A DNA stretch of 64,000 bases from Adiantum capillus-veneris (GCA_014529385.2 CM043971.1:59782709-59846708), one strand, 5' to 3'; counted from the stretch's first letter, positions 9,967 through 23,849 are shown. The notes: generated by a model not told the origin, from the letters alone. Translations and numbers: made by a program.

Positions 9967-12597
9967 CTTTGTAGAGACTTCGAATAAACAATTATGTCAT
10001 CAAAGATCACTCTTGTTTAAGCTTAATGTTTAATCATTTATGTTAACCAATTAAAGGTTGATGGAGCATTAGTAAACCCAAATGCCATTACTAGATATTC
10101 ATAATATTATAAACCAAATTGCGTGTGAAACATGGTGTTATGTATGTCATCTGGTACGATTATTACCTAACAATGGCCACTTTTAAGGTCAATCATACTA
10201 AATTAAGAAGAAAATTGAATCTTGTTAAAGATATCTTTGATGTGAGGGACTAGAAACTTGTTCTTAATTGTGTTCTTGTTTAGTGCATGATAGTCTACAC
10301 ACATGTGGTAATATATTTCCTTATTTTGCACTAGTAACATAGGAGAACAAAAAGCACATGAGCTAGGGTGTATCATCCCTTTTTCCATTAGCTCAGTCAC
10401 TTACGATAAAATATCAAGTGTTGTGCATGTGATACATAATAAGGGAATTTATTAGGAGGAGAACTTCTTGGCACAACCTTGATTCTATGATCATTATATC
10501 GTTATAAAGGAGGTAACTCATCAAGGATAGAGTCATAAGAAAAATCATTTTACTCCTCAAGGATAGACATATGGTTTTCTTTAGAGGTGGGTCATGGGTC
10601 ACCATTAGAGGCAATAAAATATTTGGTAAATACGGTATATGTAAAAATAGATGACTTTATTGATTTCTAAATAGCTTCATCAGATACAACAGGAATAGAA
10701 TTCCCCTTATCTTTAGTCTTAATGTTAATATTCCTACCTCTATAAGTAAAAGTTTGATCTCTTTGGGAAATTCTAGTGAGTCAGTGTACAATAAAAACAT
10801 GGTGTCCCTAAGATCACATCTTTAAGCAACAAGGGTGAAATCTAAAATTCCTCTTTGTCCACATTACCTTGCACATGGAACCTTAGCTTTCTAATTACCA
10901 AAGTAGCTGGAACTTGTTGCCCTTAGCTTGGCCCACATTACCTTGCACATGGAACCTTAGTTTTCTAATTATCAAAATAATGGGAACTTGTTGCCCTTTG
11001 AAATCTCCCCTTTCTTCAAATGTAGGTCCCATCCTATTGATCTTTATACCCAGCTTTTGAGCACTTGCTCAATTTAGATAAATTTTTGAATACATCTAAA
11101 ACTAAAAAGTATAAGAGAACTTTGATCGCGAATCTTGCCCCATGAGAAACATAGCTTTAAAGCTTTATCATCTACATGCATATCAGAAAGAATGGTAGAA
11201 ACTCATGGAGAATCCTTCTTAGTCCTTTTAGATGGAAAAGTACAATAGGAGTGTCCTTGCTCTACATAGTTGTAGCACCACTTCTCCTTCTTATATCATT
11301 AACTATGTTCATTAGATATCTTATTTTTTCCTTTGTTGACTCTCTTATCCTTCTTGTTACCATCATTCTTTTGGACTTTAAAGGATACCTATTGAAGGAA
11401 CCCCTTTCAAATTTCTCCAAGGTCTTGGATGCCAATCTCTGCTATTGGAAAGATTTTAGCAGAAATTATTGAGTGATGTATCACCTTGGAGATGGTTCTG
11501 GGCTTTCATGCATTCATACATGCACTCATGTTGTCATAAAAGCTAGCACAAAATTGTTACTATTCCTCATAGAATTTAATTCTTTTAAGATAATGGATTT
11601 GAGATGACGGTCCCAAACCTTGTCCAAATACTTTTGAATTGTTTCTCCCTTCTTGAGATGGAGCCCTTGCCAAGCCATGAGAGCATTACCTCATACTTCA
11701 TTGGTAAAAAATTAGGTCAAGATAGCTTGCCTACACTTCTTCCAAGTCTTTGGTGAAATTCCCTGAGCTCTCATGGCATCCAACCATTGAGGATCATACT
11801 TTTGGAGATACATATCCACATGATGTAGCTTAGATTTCTCCGTGAAATGTTAATATCCAAAAGCAACATTGAATCATTGAAAAGTTAAGAACTTGACTTG
11901 TATTAGCAAAAGTACCATCAAAGGAGATGAAGGTAGCACTCTTTCCACATTCTTTGAACTTTTAAAGCTTATGACATTGCTCCCAAGATGATAAGTCCCT
12001 TACAATGATGATGCTTCTTGGTGGGGGGAGAGAAATATGAAGTAGTGCTTGATTCTCCCGAATCATAAGAGGGAAATCTTGATGACAGAGACGAGATGTC
12101 TCTTCTTCCTTATTAAGAACATCCCCTTTTGCTTTGTGCACTCTTGTAAGAAGTGCAAGAATCATAGCTTGGACTAGTGTGATGCCTCTTGAAAGATCAT
12201 GCAAGAGAACAAGGAGAACATCATCTTTGAGATATGCCATTTGATGAGTGCTCCTTTTATTCACCAACTTTGATCACTCTATCTAGGAGAGTTTTGATCA
12301 CCAACAGGTGCCTCTTCAATTATAGGTAGTATTAAGAAATTTTCCTTCAGTAATGCTTGCGCTAATGGCTACAAGAAGAGATTACCTTAAGCTTCTTGTA
12401 ACCTTTGTGCCAAGTAACAATCCTCTTGGGTCCCTTATAAAAAAGCACCATCCTCATCGAGCTTGGTGTCATGCAAATCGATATCATATTTTTTGTTATC
12501 AGACATGGTGTTGCCTCCTCACCTTATGCAATTGCCTTTGCACAAGAATCATCTTGGAGGTGAGTCCTTAGACCTTGTTCCTTCAAGAGAAGAAGAA
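9967..12597 (-). pseudogene. Decayed Ty3/gypsy gag-protease-RT remnant
   Basis: Minus-strand RT motifs are visible: MEKGMIHPSSCAFCSPMLLV and MCVDYHALNKNTIKNKFLVP (10400-10230), a SMIDLKSG segment, AFGFTNAPSTFN (about 10090-10050) and FDDIIVYSKSL just before the junction at 9967. Several stops and a short deletion between the last two break it. Between 10620 and 11950 are scattered gag- and protease-like pieces with many stops, and 12267-11962 is an open but anonymous gag-side frame. RNase H and integrase should lie to the left but are replaced by TR-GAG copy A. Confidence 0.7.
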
Positions 12598-12617
12598 CCC
12601 CAAGCTATGATATCAAT
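12598..12617 (-). other. Degenerate primer-binding site of the gypsy remnant
   Basis: The minus strand reads ATTGATATCATAGCTTGGGG, near the ATTGGTATCAGAGCTTGG form that follows many plant gypsy 5' LTRs. It suggests the sequence to the right is a decayed 5' LTR. Confidence 0.5.
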
Positions 12618-13029
12618 AAAACCAAAGTTGAAATTATCTCTTTTATTAATTGAGTCGTTAGCAATAATAGCTGCACTAATCCATGAGAACCTCAATAATA
12701 GCTAATTCAATAACTACATATAGAAAACAAAGCATGCATATCATTGAAAAAGGCCTCAAGTTTTTAGCAAACCAAGGAAACCTATGAGAAAAGGAGTAGT
12801 GTTCATGTAGATGAAGCCTAGAGCTCAAAGATATCCATAGACTATGTATCATAATAGCTATAAGGGTAGGCACATAAGCATGAAGTAGATGATGAGATAA
12901 GAGAGGATGAGCATTTAGATCTAGGTGGGGATTATTAAAGAGGCTCCCATGCACCAAAGTGTCTAGCAAAGAGAGATATGTGATCCCTCATGTACACTTT
13001 AAAAAGAAAGGAGAGGTGCAAGATATAGT
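12618..13029 (-). repeat. Possible decayed 5' LTR of the gypsy remnant
   Basis: The location next to a primer-site-like motif is the only support. No second copy in the window confirms it, and no gene is visible. Confidence 0.3.
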
Positions 13030-13038
13030 TGATAGAAA

Positions 13039-13113
<75 letters not shown>
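13039..13113. repeat. (AC)n microsatellite
   Basis: Near-perfect AC dinucleotides over about 75 bp. Confidence 0.97.
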
Positions 13114-13114
<1 letters not shown>

Positions 13115-13363
13115 TGCTAGGGTTAGTGTGTTAATAGCCTTGGTTATTATTGACTCGGGGCTATTTGACCTAGGGAGCCCTGGGTGAATTATAATAGTAA
13201 GTTCAAGTGATTGATATTTTTGGAGGTGCCTTAAATTGCACCTAATTATTCATAGATAACTAAGGGTTATGAAAAAAGGTCGGCGGCCTGGATCTATCAT
13301 TTTGCATTAAATCATATTGGCCCTCCTGCATTATCTAAATAACCTCTGTCTTCCCCCCCTCTC

Positions 13364-13446
<83 letters not shown>

Positions 13447-14470
13447 CCCTCATTCTTTGTACACAACTACGATGCAGTTGAAGCTGGGACCACCTCATCA
13501 CTATGAAGGAATCTGGTCACTAAATGTAGTGGTGCTATTGTATCATCTTCCTCTTGAAGCTTGACCTACCACACTACTGTAAAGTGAAACGGCCTCAGGA
13601 TCCCCACCTTATAAAGGTGATCTTTCATGCTCACTTAGTATTGGTATTGTGTGTCTCTAGTGAGTGTGTGAGTGACTTTGTGATTGAGATTGTGAGGCTC
13701 TTACCCACAAGAGGTAGAAGGTAGTAATTGGGTATATGGCTAAAGGCAAGGATAAGCATGCTATTGTCAAGTGGCTACTCTGATTACTTCCTAGGTGACT
13801 TATGGAATTACTATGGACTGTTGTCCAAATGGTGTGGTCTGATTTACTTGATGTTGTGGTGCTTTTCCTCATGCATATACTCTTATGTTACTTCTGTTGT
13901 GCCAGATATGGCTATGACATGGTTTGTTTATTCACCTTCAGGAAAATCTGTCGATGTGTTGTTGAATCGTAAAGATGTGCTTTTGTCTGTAGCTGCGGCC
14001 TTCTTTCTTTTCAAAAAATAAGGTTTTTCTCTGCCGTTGCATATATATGGTCCTATCAATGGCTTGGATTGTTTTAACATTGAAAGAGGGTAGACTCTAT
14101 CAAGACTGGATGAATGGTGCCTTAATATTATGTTTGAAGGTCTTCTTACTATTTGGTGAAGGCCCCTAAATGGTAAGGTTGACCTACCTATTGGGTGAGA
14201 AACAATGGCTTGGCATAGGTATGAACTGGTCATTGGTAGGAGGTTGATTGTTATTGTACCTTTGTTTAAGTTAGATCTTAATGCTTAAAATCTTTTCTTA
14301 ACACTTGGTGAAGGTACATACAAGATAGGGTAGACCTACTGGTTTGTAAGAGAGTATGACCTAGTTATTAGTTTGTTTAAAATGTACCACCGCAACAAGA
14401 TTATACTATTGATGCACTTATGGTTGGGATACCAAGCTTACTATTCTTGCTCAATTAAGGTATATTCCAT
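13114..14470. other. Unassigned sequence with a (CT)n tract, no recognisable gene
   Basis: Contains a CT tract at about 13358-13441. Short open frames on both strands (for example 13728-14021) show no domain. I found no LTR, TIR or coding motif. Confidence 0.5.
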
Positions 14471-14479
14471 CTGAATATT

Positions 14480-15033
14480 GTGATCCCTTGAAAATTTTCT
14501 CAACTGGCCATACATGGTTTGTACTTCTAAGTTTGGTATTGAGCATACTACTCTTGCTCAATTATGACTATACCGTTTGAGGATTGTGATCCCTTGAGGA
14601 GCTACTCTACTTGGCCGCACATGGTCTGTGCTATTGAGTTAGGACCTGAGCTTTTTAATTTTGCTCAATTAAGTTCTAAGATGGCTTAAGTTTGTGTTAA
14701 AACTGCTCAAATTGGACGTACATGATTTTGATGATTTTTTGGGGATTATGTTATGATTGCTTAGCACCAATTATGGTTATGAGTATGGTGGGAAATGGTA
14801 GATAAGCTCCCTTGACGAGATGCTCTACTTGGTCGTACATGGTCTGCGCTATTGAGTTAGGACCTAACCTTTCTAATTTTGCTCAATTAAGGTCTAGGCC
14901 GGCTTAAGTTTGTGTTAAAACTGTCCTAATTGTACGTACATGATTTTAATGGTTGTTTTGGGGTTGGGTTATGATTGCTTACGACCAATTATGGTTATGA
15001 GTATGGTGGGAAATGGTAGATTATGGTGCATAA
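14480..15033 (+). repeat. Tandem repeat of about 218 bp
   Basis: Two long units begin at CCCTTGAGGAGC (14591) and CCCTTGACGAGA (14809). They share CACATGGTCTG, GAGTTAGGACCT, TTGCTCAATTAAG, GGCTTAAGTTTGTG and GAGTATGGTGGGAAATGGTA. A shorter diverged unit lies before them at 14480-14590. No coding potential is seen. Confidence 0.8.
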
Positions 15034-16290
15034 GGTTACAAATAAGCCACTCCTGAAACTATAAGCGGTGGATTATTACTTTGAGGGTATGACCATAATG
15101 GCTCTGTTACCTAGATTTTGGAAGTAATATGATACCACAAAATATACCCTCTATATGTTTAAGGGAGTAGCACTTATACTTACTACCTTACATGTGGTTT
15201 TGACTCTAACCTCCGTTTATGTTACAGGTGACTCCAAAGTATAGAATGATTGCACGTACGAGCACTATCATTGACCCTAAAAAAATCACGACAATTAGTG
15301 CCAAAATCTCTAAAGTCAAGAGATAGGCATATGCGGCCCATTTCGAGGCTAAATTGCCCCATAAAACTCGTCTACGACCTTATCTCATGAGAGCTTGCAA
15401 AGAAAAAGGAGCTCCAAAGGGTGTTTTTCTCCCTTGGTAAATGAAACTATCTCTAAATAAATTGTGTAGCTTCACCTTTCTTATTATTTATCTTTGAAAA
15501 AAAAGAAAGAAGGCCCTCCCAATAATAAAGAAGGCCCACAAGGTATCAACCTCGACAATATCCTAGGATACCTAAGTAGTAGGTATACAATAGAACAACA
15601 TTGAAAGGTGCTAAAGTCTACCACAATTCTCAAGAGGATACAGAACAAAGATCGATCTCAAAGAATCTTTGTCTTAGACAAGGGTTATACACAGGCTATA
15701 CAAAGATCTGGCTACCATTCAACCACAAACCAAATGCAACTACATCAGACCTGCATGAGGTCTCGAGAACTTAACAACACCTAAAATGAAGCAAAGTCAA
15801 CAATGGAGATACAAAGGTCATCGAGATATTTGGATTCCTAAGTCTTCCAATGCTCCTAGTCAAAAGCCAAATGCCGACAGTGAATAGAGTCCTACAACAA
15901 CATCAAAGACTCCTATCAACATGCCTAATTGGAGAATCAAACAAATAATGGAGTCTTCAGAGTCAAAGAAGGACAATCAAAACAACGAGAATATAGATTC
16001 AAAGATGATAAAACAGGTATGGCAAAATCCACCTTCAATGCCAATCTGGTCCTTCACTAATCCTCTTTTTGAGGATTCAAGCTTACTTTTACTTGAAGAA
16101 AGTTTTGTAGTAAGCACAAAAATGTAAAGAGTCAAGTCACCAAGGTGTAAAAAACACTCTTTGGCATAGTTAGAGCCGGGCTACTGAGCCATAAAATGAG
16201 CAAAGCATTAGTCCCAAAGATTCAAATTGTAATAAACTATGCGCTAAGAGTCATAGTTATTAGGCTTATTCTCAAGTTGGAAGAGTTGAG
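15034..16290. other. Unassigned sequence left of the giant element
   Basis: Continuous with 38233 onward before the giant element inserted. The short frame 15921-16127 has no recognisable domain. A TTACAG followed by an open stretch near 15228 is splice-acceptor-like, but no gene could be built around it. Confidence 0.45.
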
Positions 16291-16295
16291 CATAT
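16291..16295. repeat. Target site duplication CATAT, left copy
   Basis: CATAT directly precedes the 5' LTR and recurs directly after the 3' LTR at 38228-38232. Confidence 0.9.
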
Positions 16296-17228
16296 TGTTA
16301 GAAGCTGGACACACCCCACGACATCTAACTACTCGGAGGACTATTATTTTTTGTAATTATTCATTCACTGAGGAAAACCTTATTTTTCACCTTGTAATTA
16401 TTGGGACTTAGAGAAGTTTCCAGATTGTATCCCAGTTTTGATAGTTAGATTGAGTAGATGGTTCATTTTGGAACTTTAGGGTTTGAGGAATTGTAAGGTA
16501 TATATACCACTTTTTGACCTTAATGAAAAACCTTTTGTCATTTTAAACAAGTTTGAAGTCTGTGAGTGAGTGTACTGTGTACGAGAGAGAGTGTGTGAGC
16601 TTCATCTTGACACTACGTATGCTCCGGAGGTCGGAATCGAGTGCGGAGACGTGCAGCGTGTTGCCCCCGACTAGAGCTACACACCGATACCAACATTGCG
16701 CGCGTACGGTCCGGCTTTGTGAGATTCTTCTACGAGCTTCATCGGTTGTTTGGGTGAGCATACGTTGTTCAATTTTGCATTGCAGCATATCCACGCATTC
16801 ACATTGAGTAGAACTACACATTAGGCACTTTAGATTTCGAAAACGAAGACCTGCAGATTTCGGCCAGACATCCTACGTGTTTCTGCACTAGGTGGTTTGG
16901 GTCGGGATTTTGGTTCATAGACCTTAGGGAGAGCAACCTATTGGTATTAGTAGGGTCTCCTTTAAGTTCTATGGTGTTTCGAGATTGTTTGATGGGTGTT
17001 CAACTCTAGGAAGCGTTGTAGGAAGTTTCCTCTTTTGCACTCTTGAAGGCTGTGACTTAGACAATTGGTAGAGACCACTGTAGGAATTAGTTAGGAGTCG
17101 GTTGAGTGTAGGTTGACACCTTATGCTTGCTTCCACGTGCCTGCGGGTCGAGCTTCATCCTTAGCTGACATTACATGTTAGGTGAGTTCTCGCTGTGCTG
17201 ACGTCCGTCGCGGCGTATCCGTCCAACA
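16296..17228 (+). repeat. 5' LTR of the giant element
   Basis: TG...CA ends, a TATATATA box near 16499-16506 and a match to 37290-38227. It contains one palindrome half-site, GACATCCTACG, at 16867-16877. Confidence 0.95.
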
Positions 17229-17229
17229 T

Positions 17230-17247
17230 TGGCGCCGCTGCCGGGGA
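17230..17247 (+). other. Primer-binding site, tRNA-Asp type
   Basis: TGGCGCCGCTGCCGGGG follows the LTR after one base. It complements the 3' end of plant tRNA-Asp with one mismatch, as in Athila-type elements. Confidence 0.88.
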
Positions 17248-17248
17248 C

Positions 17249-19057
17249 GAAAACCTTAGGTAGGTGACCGAGACTAATCGTTGAGGATTGGGATTTTTGG
17301 CTTGCCAAGAGTCTCGATTTACAATTAGATAGGATCAGAGCGTGGAGAACTCTCTAGGTCTTAGAGGGAGTCTAGGAAGCGTGTGTCTGGCTTAGATCTT
17401 TCGACTTAGGTAGATGAGGTTGACTTAGGTAGTTTTAGGTAGTAGTCGAGTTCTAGAGTAGGAGTTCGAGTGGTAGAAGCGCTGAGAGGAGAGCTTGAGA
17501 GTCCGAAGAGGCCAAAAAGAAACCAAAAACACCATTATCACCATTTTACATGATAGATAGGAGTAGAGTAAGTAGGACATTATGATTCAAGATCTAGAGC
17601 ATTTCATGCATGTACACTTGCTTGGTAGAATCATTACAAGTTTTTAAAAGACGCAAAAAGATGCAAAAGTGTGTTTGAAAGCCTAATTGAATTCCAAAAG
17701 TTACTTTGAGTGTTTCTGATAGATCTATAGAGCATCAGGAGCATTCCTGCCAGAAAAAACTTTAATTTTGAGCCAGGAGACATCCTACGCATAGGATGTC
17801 TACAGGCCAATCTGGGAGGAATTTTGGGATTTTGAGTTGACCAGTGTGTTCAGGAGATAAGGTTTACCCTAATTTCAACTGGAAAGTGGAAATTTGGCCA
17901 TATCTTGACAGGATAAGGCAGATAGACTGAAATTGCTAGACATCCTATCCAAATAGTGCCAAAACATTATTTTGAGACCAAAACCATAAGATGGATGCAT
18001 GAGCATGTCTTGCATGATATATTGAGTGACTGAAAGGGGTTTCACCTCATTTGGGTAAGACAATTGGGTTCAAAGCGGACTTTGGCACTTTTGACTAAAA
18101 AAGCAAAAACAGCTGAAATTTGGGACTTTTGACATCCAAAACAAAATCTAAGCATACCACTGGGTTACTGACATCAAAGGGAAGCTGTGGGACAAATTTG
18201 GGATCAAACAGGCCAAAAAGACATCCTACACGTAGGATGTCTTCTGAGTGATTTTGGACTCCAAACTGAATTCTGAGTATACCAAAGTGATCAGCAACTC
18301 AAGGGGAGCCTAGGTTTTGAGTTTGAAGCCATTCTGATGAAATAGACATCCTACGCGTAGGATGTCTAATGCAAGAAATTGAAGCCAAACTTTGACTTTG
18401 AGCATAGTAAGGTGTTATATAGCCTAAGGCAAGCCTCCTAGTCAATTTTGGTCCAATTTGGAGTTGATTAGACTAATCACTACCATCAACAGGTCGTCAG
18501 AACAGATTTCTGACTCTTTGACCAGCTAATAGGTGTCCAAATCAAAAAGTAAAAGCATCTGTAAGCTTAGAACAACAAGAGGAAACAATAGTGCAAAAAT
18601 CCAGGCAAAACACAACAGGAGACATCCTACGCGTAGGATGTCTATTGGGGTATACTGTAAAGAAAATTTGACCTGGCATAGACAATGAGGTTCCATTTGG
18701 CTTAAGGGTTCCAGAACTTCTTTCAGAAGTGAATTTAGACCTTGTTTGCCCATTTGACGAAGCAAAGACTGAATTCATACTTTTTCGCGTAAATTGACCA
18801 ACATCTGAGGGAAGTACTGTTTCAGATTAGCAAACCTAATCCAGAACATCAGCAATGTAAAATACAGTAGTGGTTGAGATTAACTCTCCAGTTATACCAA
18901 TCATTACTAAGATAACCTCTAGCAAATAAATGCTTTAATTCGATTGCCAAAATTAAAACGCTTGTGTATAGGTATATTCAGCAACAAAGCAAGAAGTTGT
19001 GCAGAAACTGACCCATTGCCAGGTGAGTCGTTGAATTTGTGATAAATTGCATTAAGT
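17249..19057 (+). other. Leader of the giant element with four palindrome copies
   Basis: A 1.8 kb stretch before gag without an open frame. It holds a 22 bp palindrome (half-site GACATCCTACG and its inverse) at 17779-17800 (one mismatch), 18220-18241 (one mismatch), 18345-18366 and 18621-18642 (perfect), and a lone half-site near 17939. Surrounding text such as GCCATTCTGATGAAA recurs in the 3' array. Confidence 0.85.
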
Positions 19058-21842
19058 TTGATGAATTTAAGATCAGGAAGATACATTGTTAGAGACCATA
19101 AAGTGGCAGGTGACCAAAGTAGCTTAGTGTCCACCGAAGAGAGTGTAACTCACGCAAGGCTAGATCCGCTAGCACCGATTATTGAGGAAGGTAGTGATAC
19201 TGACACTTCATCAGACAAATATTTCTTCATGATGGGTAGTCAACAGCCAGGAGGTTTCACCTATGATGGACCTATGCGAGGAAGAAGCACCTCCCAAAAT
19301 CCTTTGAATGATTCCAAGCTCATGGTGATCTTCTTAGAGGGAACAAACTCAAGAGGAACCCTAGTCTATTCTGACTATCGAGGCCGCAAGTGCATTTGTA
19401 TCGAAGAGAGGCCAGCTCAAAGATTGGAGATAATCCGAGTGTATGATGATGGAGATAGATTCTGAAACGAAAAGGGGAACCACTATTTAATAGTTAGTAA
19501 CCTTGAAGATTACAACAGACATGGAGATAACGTGGCTCAAGAGAAAATGGTTTCAGAAACTCAAGAACCGCCACCAAACATTGATCAACCCGGAGCTATT
19601 TTTATGCATGATAAGAAAACAACCAGGGTTCCATCTTATAACAAGAATGTGGGAATCTATAAACATGACAGCGAGGGTATAGTCTCTTACTTTCGCAGCA
19701 AAGAACCATACATAAACAAATTAAGCAAAGACAAGGTTCTTTACTTATTCTCTTATGAAACTGCTACGGGGAAGGGCATAGTTTTTGTTGATAGATACGG
19801 ACAAGAATACCAACGTATTCTCCCAGAGGAAGTAGAGAGAGCAACAGGTCCAAGATTATCAGCATATGCCCCTGAGGAATTACCAAGAGCCGTCCACACC
19901 CCAAGCAAGTCAACGAATCCTTTTTCAGATGAGTATGACACTACCTCACATTCCACCCGACCGCAAGCATTCAACAACCAAGACCAACCAGCAAACCAAC
20001 CATCATTGCACGCATGGCTTCGACAGAGTGCAGCAATGGAACCAGACCCAAATCGATATGGTTATCAAGCTGCACGAGGGCTCAAGGATTTGCAAGAACC
20101 ACCACTCTATTCAAGGTATCAAGCAGAGAGTAAGCCAAAGACACAAGGGTCGACAGAGCCTAGAGGACCACCCATAGAACGAGCTCGCAGAGAAGAACCA
20201 CCTCCAGCGAGAACCGTTAGAAATTATGGCTTAGGAGAACCATTGGGAGAGAAACCAGCCTATTACAGAAGGCCTGAGGAGGTGTATTGACTGGGACGGG
20301 GTGATCCAATGATGAGGTTTGTAGACCATCGCAGAATTAGACCTTCTCAAGTGCAAAAATGGGTAAACAAGAAATACACAGGAAGCAGAGACCCAAGAGA
20401 TCATGTAGCAGCCTTTGTGCGTGTAATTAGAGCCGAAGAGGTGTTAGATTTTCCCACCCAATTTGCAGGGTTTGGACTAACCCTAGAGGATGATGCTGCC
20501 ACTTGGTTTGACTCTGTAGAGCGTAGAGACTTTGAGTCGATGGAGGAAGTGTTTGACGAGTTTATTGAGGAATTCTCTCAAAGGGGAATAGCTCATAATA
20601 CCGTCTCACAAATCCATAAATTCAAACAGAAAGATGGAGAATCTGTACGAAAGGCAGCCCTAAGACTAAAAAGATATGTTAAGTTCTGTCCTGTTGAAGA
20701 ACTGCCAACTCAGTCCAGACTTATGTTGATATTCATCCAAGGAATAAGGAATGCAGATCTCCAGAAAGACTTACATATGAAAAGGAGCGCGACGTTGAAT
20801 GAGTTGACCAAGGAGGCTCTGTACCTTGTGGGCAATTGTGCGGTCTACAAAGAAGGGGAGTTCAAGGACCTTGATGATGATTCGTCTTCATGGCAAAGTG
20901 GAAGCAAGTCTTCTAAGACAACACCGAAAGGAGAAGTAGCGGTAAACTTGGAGCAACTTGTAGATGAAGTGCTAAAAAAGATCAACTTGTACACCAAACC
21001 CCATGCTAAACAGTTCAAGTGGTGTGCTATTGAAAAAAAATGGACAAACCATGGGACCGAGGAATGTTATTATAACAAGGGATATGTGAGAGAGAGACCT
21101 TACGCTCCCCAAGCTCCAATAGCTTCCCCTCAAGTTCCACCGATGCCTAGATATCAAGCAGGCAACTTACCAGGACCTGTAGGTGTAGAAAGACCACAAC
21201 CGGTGTTGGGGCAACAACCACCCTTACCAGGATTATGACCAGTTGGTATAAGATACACACCAACAATAACTGAATCAGAGGAAAAGGCTTTGGTGAATAT
21301 GCATGCATATTATGAAGATCCCAATGGATATGCGGAAAACCCTGTCTATTATCCACCGGAAAAACCCTCGATGCGAGAACCATGGAGAATGATAGGGAAT
21401 CAAGGACCACCAACTGCTACACAGGCCGTAGGAGAAGGAAGATATAGCCTAGATGAACGAACATTGATGTTCATAGCCAATGGAGGCATGGGTGGACAGA
21501 GACATGCTTACCAACAAAGAGGGGATCAAGGAGCACCTCAACAACCCAAGGGACCCTGCTGAGAGACTGAGAGACTGTCCTCATGATGAAATCATTAGAG
21601 TCAATGCGTATTGCCCAGAATGTGGAATTACTCATTTGATTCCCGATTGCCCTAAAAACCCGAACAAAGGAGCAAAAACCACCTTGAACATGTTAGAAAT
21701 AGTACCTTCCAGTGGAGGATTGGAAAATGAAACAATCATACCTATTCAGGCGGTAACACGGGCCCAAGACCAAAGAAGGACGAACAAACCCATAGTTGAA
21801 GAACCAAAAACCGATGCCCAAAGTTCAGAAATGAAAAATTAG
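19058..21842 (+). pseudogene. gag: Gag polyprotein of the giant element
   Basis: One frame runs from an ATG at 19058 (MNLRSGR) with in-frame TGA stops at 19463, 20288 and 21236. A shift near 21560 moves into the protease frame. The first 400 codons are an unusual Gln/Pro/Arg-rich N-terminal extension with no known domain. 20309-20830 is a Retrotrans_gag capsid domain (RDPRDHVAAFVRVIRAEE, DDAATWFDSV, VFDEFIEEFSQR, ALRLKRYVKFC). A shortened zinc knuckle CPECGITHLIPDC lies at about 21612-21650. Capsid assembly and RNA binding are the expected roles. Stops at Trp-like positions suggest age decay. Confidence 0.88.
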
Positions 21843-23849
21843 AGAAGCACTTGGAAAGCTAGAAAGGCGCATAGGAAGGCCAGGAAGGAACGAGAGCAAA
21901 CAGCCCTATCTGAGGAGTTGAAACATACAAAGAACAGATTGGAGCGGTTAGAGGATCTAGCTAGCTTAAGCTCACACACCACAACAATCATAGCACCCAA
22001 GGAAATAGCAGAGCCCAAAAGTGCAGGATCAGGAGGATCTGTACTGGCAGACAAGGTAAACGAGTAGTTGTATGCACTTCTAAAAGCTTATGAAGCTCGA
22101 CTTAAAAAGAACCAAACTCAGGAGCAAAGGTGGATGACTTATCCATATGCAGAAATAGAAAAACAGAGGTTGGATATATGTAAAAAGATGATCGAGACGG
22201 CTCAATCATTGATGGAAGACCCACTCGGTAAACCGGCAAATTGTAATGAAGCACCAACTCCAACCCCTATCCAACCAACATTAGAGAAACATGAGGAAAC
22301 AAATGAAAGACTCACTAATGACTATGAGTCCAGAGGAGAGCCTATCATAGTGCCAAATACCACCGATGGGGCAAGTGACGGGTTCCAGCCTAAAATATTG
22401 GCAGAAATGAGTAAGGACTATAAAGGTCTAGATGATCTGTGGAAGCAAATCCGTGAGGCCAACGAGGCTAATAGGATGAGTAACCACCTGAATAGCGCGA
22501 GAAAAGAAAAGAATGTGATCTTACCTCCTATTGAAGAATTTGAGGCAACGTCGCAAATGAACTTTGAGATACATTCACAAGGGGGAGATCAAGGATCAAT
22601 TAGTTCGGGGCACAGCCAACTAGACTCTTTGAGAACTTTACCCTCTTACCTAGGAGAGTACGAAGCTAAGTGGGAAGTGAGAGAAATCCCATCTCAAAGA
22701 CTTTATTCTAACAAGGTGATGGATTCGCAAGGATTGATTGAGTTGTTATCCACTCCGGTGGCATGCACAATCACGTTAGCAGAACTCCTAAGGTTAAGGC
22801 CAAACATGTGGACCACAATAGGAAAATGCCTAGAAAAAATTGAAGTGAAACACCCCACCTTGAAGCTACAAGAAGGGATCAGAGAGTTGGACAGACCTCA
22901 ACTAAACACTAGGCCAGTACCATTGAATAAGGTTGGAGAATATTGCAAGGGAGAAGACGGAAACACTACGCTACCAGTAGAATTCCAAGGAGTAGTTTCC
23001 AAAGCTATTCTTGACAATGGAGAGGGAGTTGCTATCGCCACCAAAGAAATCTAGAAAAAATGGGGAAAACCAGCTTTGAGAGCTACCAGAATGAAACTGC
23101 AATTGGCAGATGGGTTCATGGAGAATCCGTTAGGACTCCTTGAAAAAGTGATTGTCATTTCGTGCGGGATCGAGTATGAGCATACATTTGCAATAGTCGA
23201 TTTCCACAAAAAGAACAATTATGAGATAATCTTGGGACGACCATTCATGCAACAATTGAAGATGGTCCAAGATTGGGGTTATGACCACATATACCTCAGA
23301 CATGGCAAAACGACAACTAAAATACACCTGAAAGACCATAGTTACAAGGATGTGAACCAAACACCGGTGGAAGAGTTTGATTCGGCTACAGTAGCAGGAT
23401 CAGAACTACCAGCATGGTTAGGGCAACCAAAAGAGCTATGGATGTGCGGAGCCTCACATTGTGGAAGCTTAAGAAGAGAGGGATGCATCTTAGAAAGAGA
23501 AATTGAGGACAAGGAGTATATTTCGGAACCTTTCCCTGAAGATGTCTTGGAACCTTTAGAATGGGAACACATACTGGCAACATTGGATGTCTGTACCATT
23601 ACCAACAGTCCAACAACAAAATTTTGCGATAAGGATGGCTATGTTGTGTTACCCTATTACATGGTAAGCGTTATACCAGAAAAGGAGACGGTAGAACCAC
23701 GGGAACAAGAAGAGTTTTACAACTCCTCTGAACATTTGGAAGTAAATGATGATGCAGATAATGAGTGTTTAGACACCTCAAGTCAACGTGGAAATGAAGC
23801 TGAGAATATCAAGTTTTATGATTTTGTTAATCAACATCCTAGACGTTGA
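21843..23849 (+). pseudogene. Retropepsin-like protease region of the giant element
   Basis: Same frame as the end of gag, with stops TAG 21840, TAG 22065 and TAG 23052. Residues upstream are Glu/Lys-rich and coiled-coil-like. The aspartic protease begins near 22970. The catalytic triplet reads D-N-G (23013-23021) instead of the usual D-S/T-G, and the TAG at 23052 interrupts it 10 codons later. The flap side and C-terminal ILG motif (YEIILGRPFM, about 23223-23252) follow in the 23076-23849 ORF. It would process the Gag-Pol polyprotein. The Asn substitution may be decay or a lineage feature. The frame ends just before the 2.7 kb interruption. Confidence 0.8.

Noticed and set aside
16543-16821. 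Open frames on both strands inside the giant element LTR
   Set aside because: They lie in a non-coding LTR and the 3' LTR copy does not keep the same frames.
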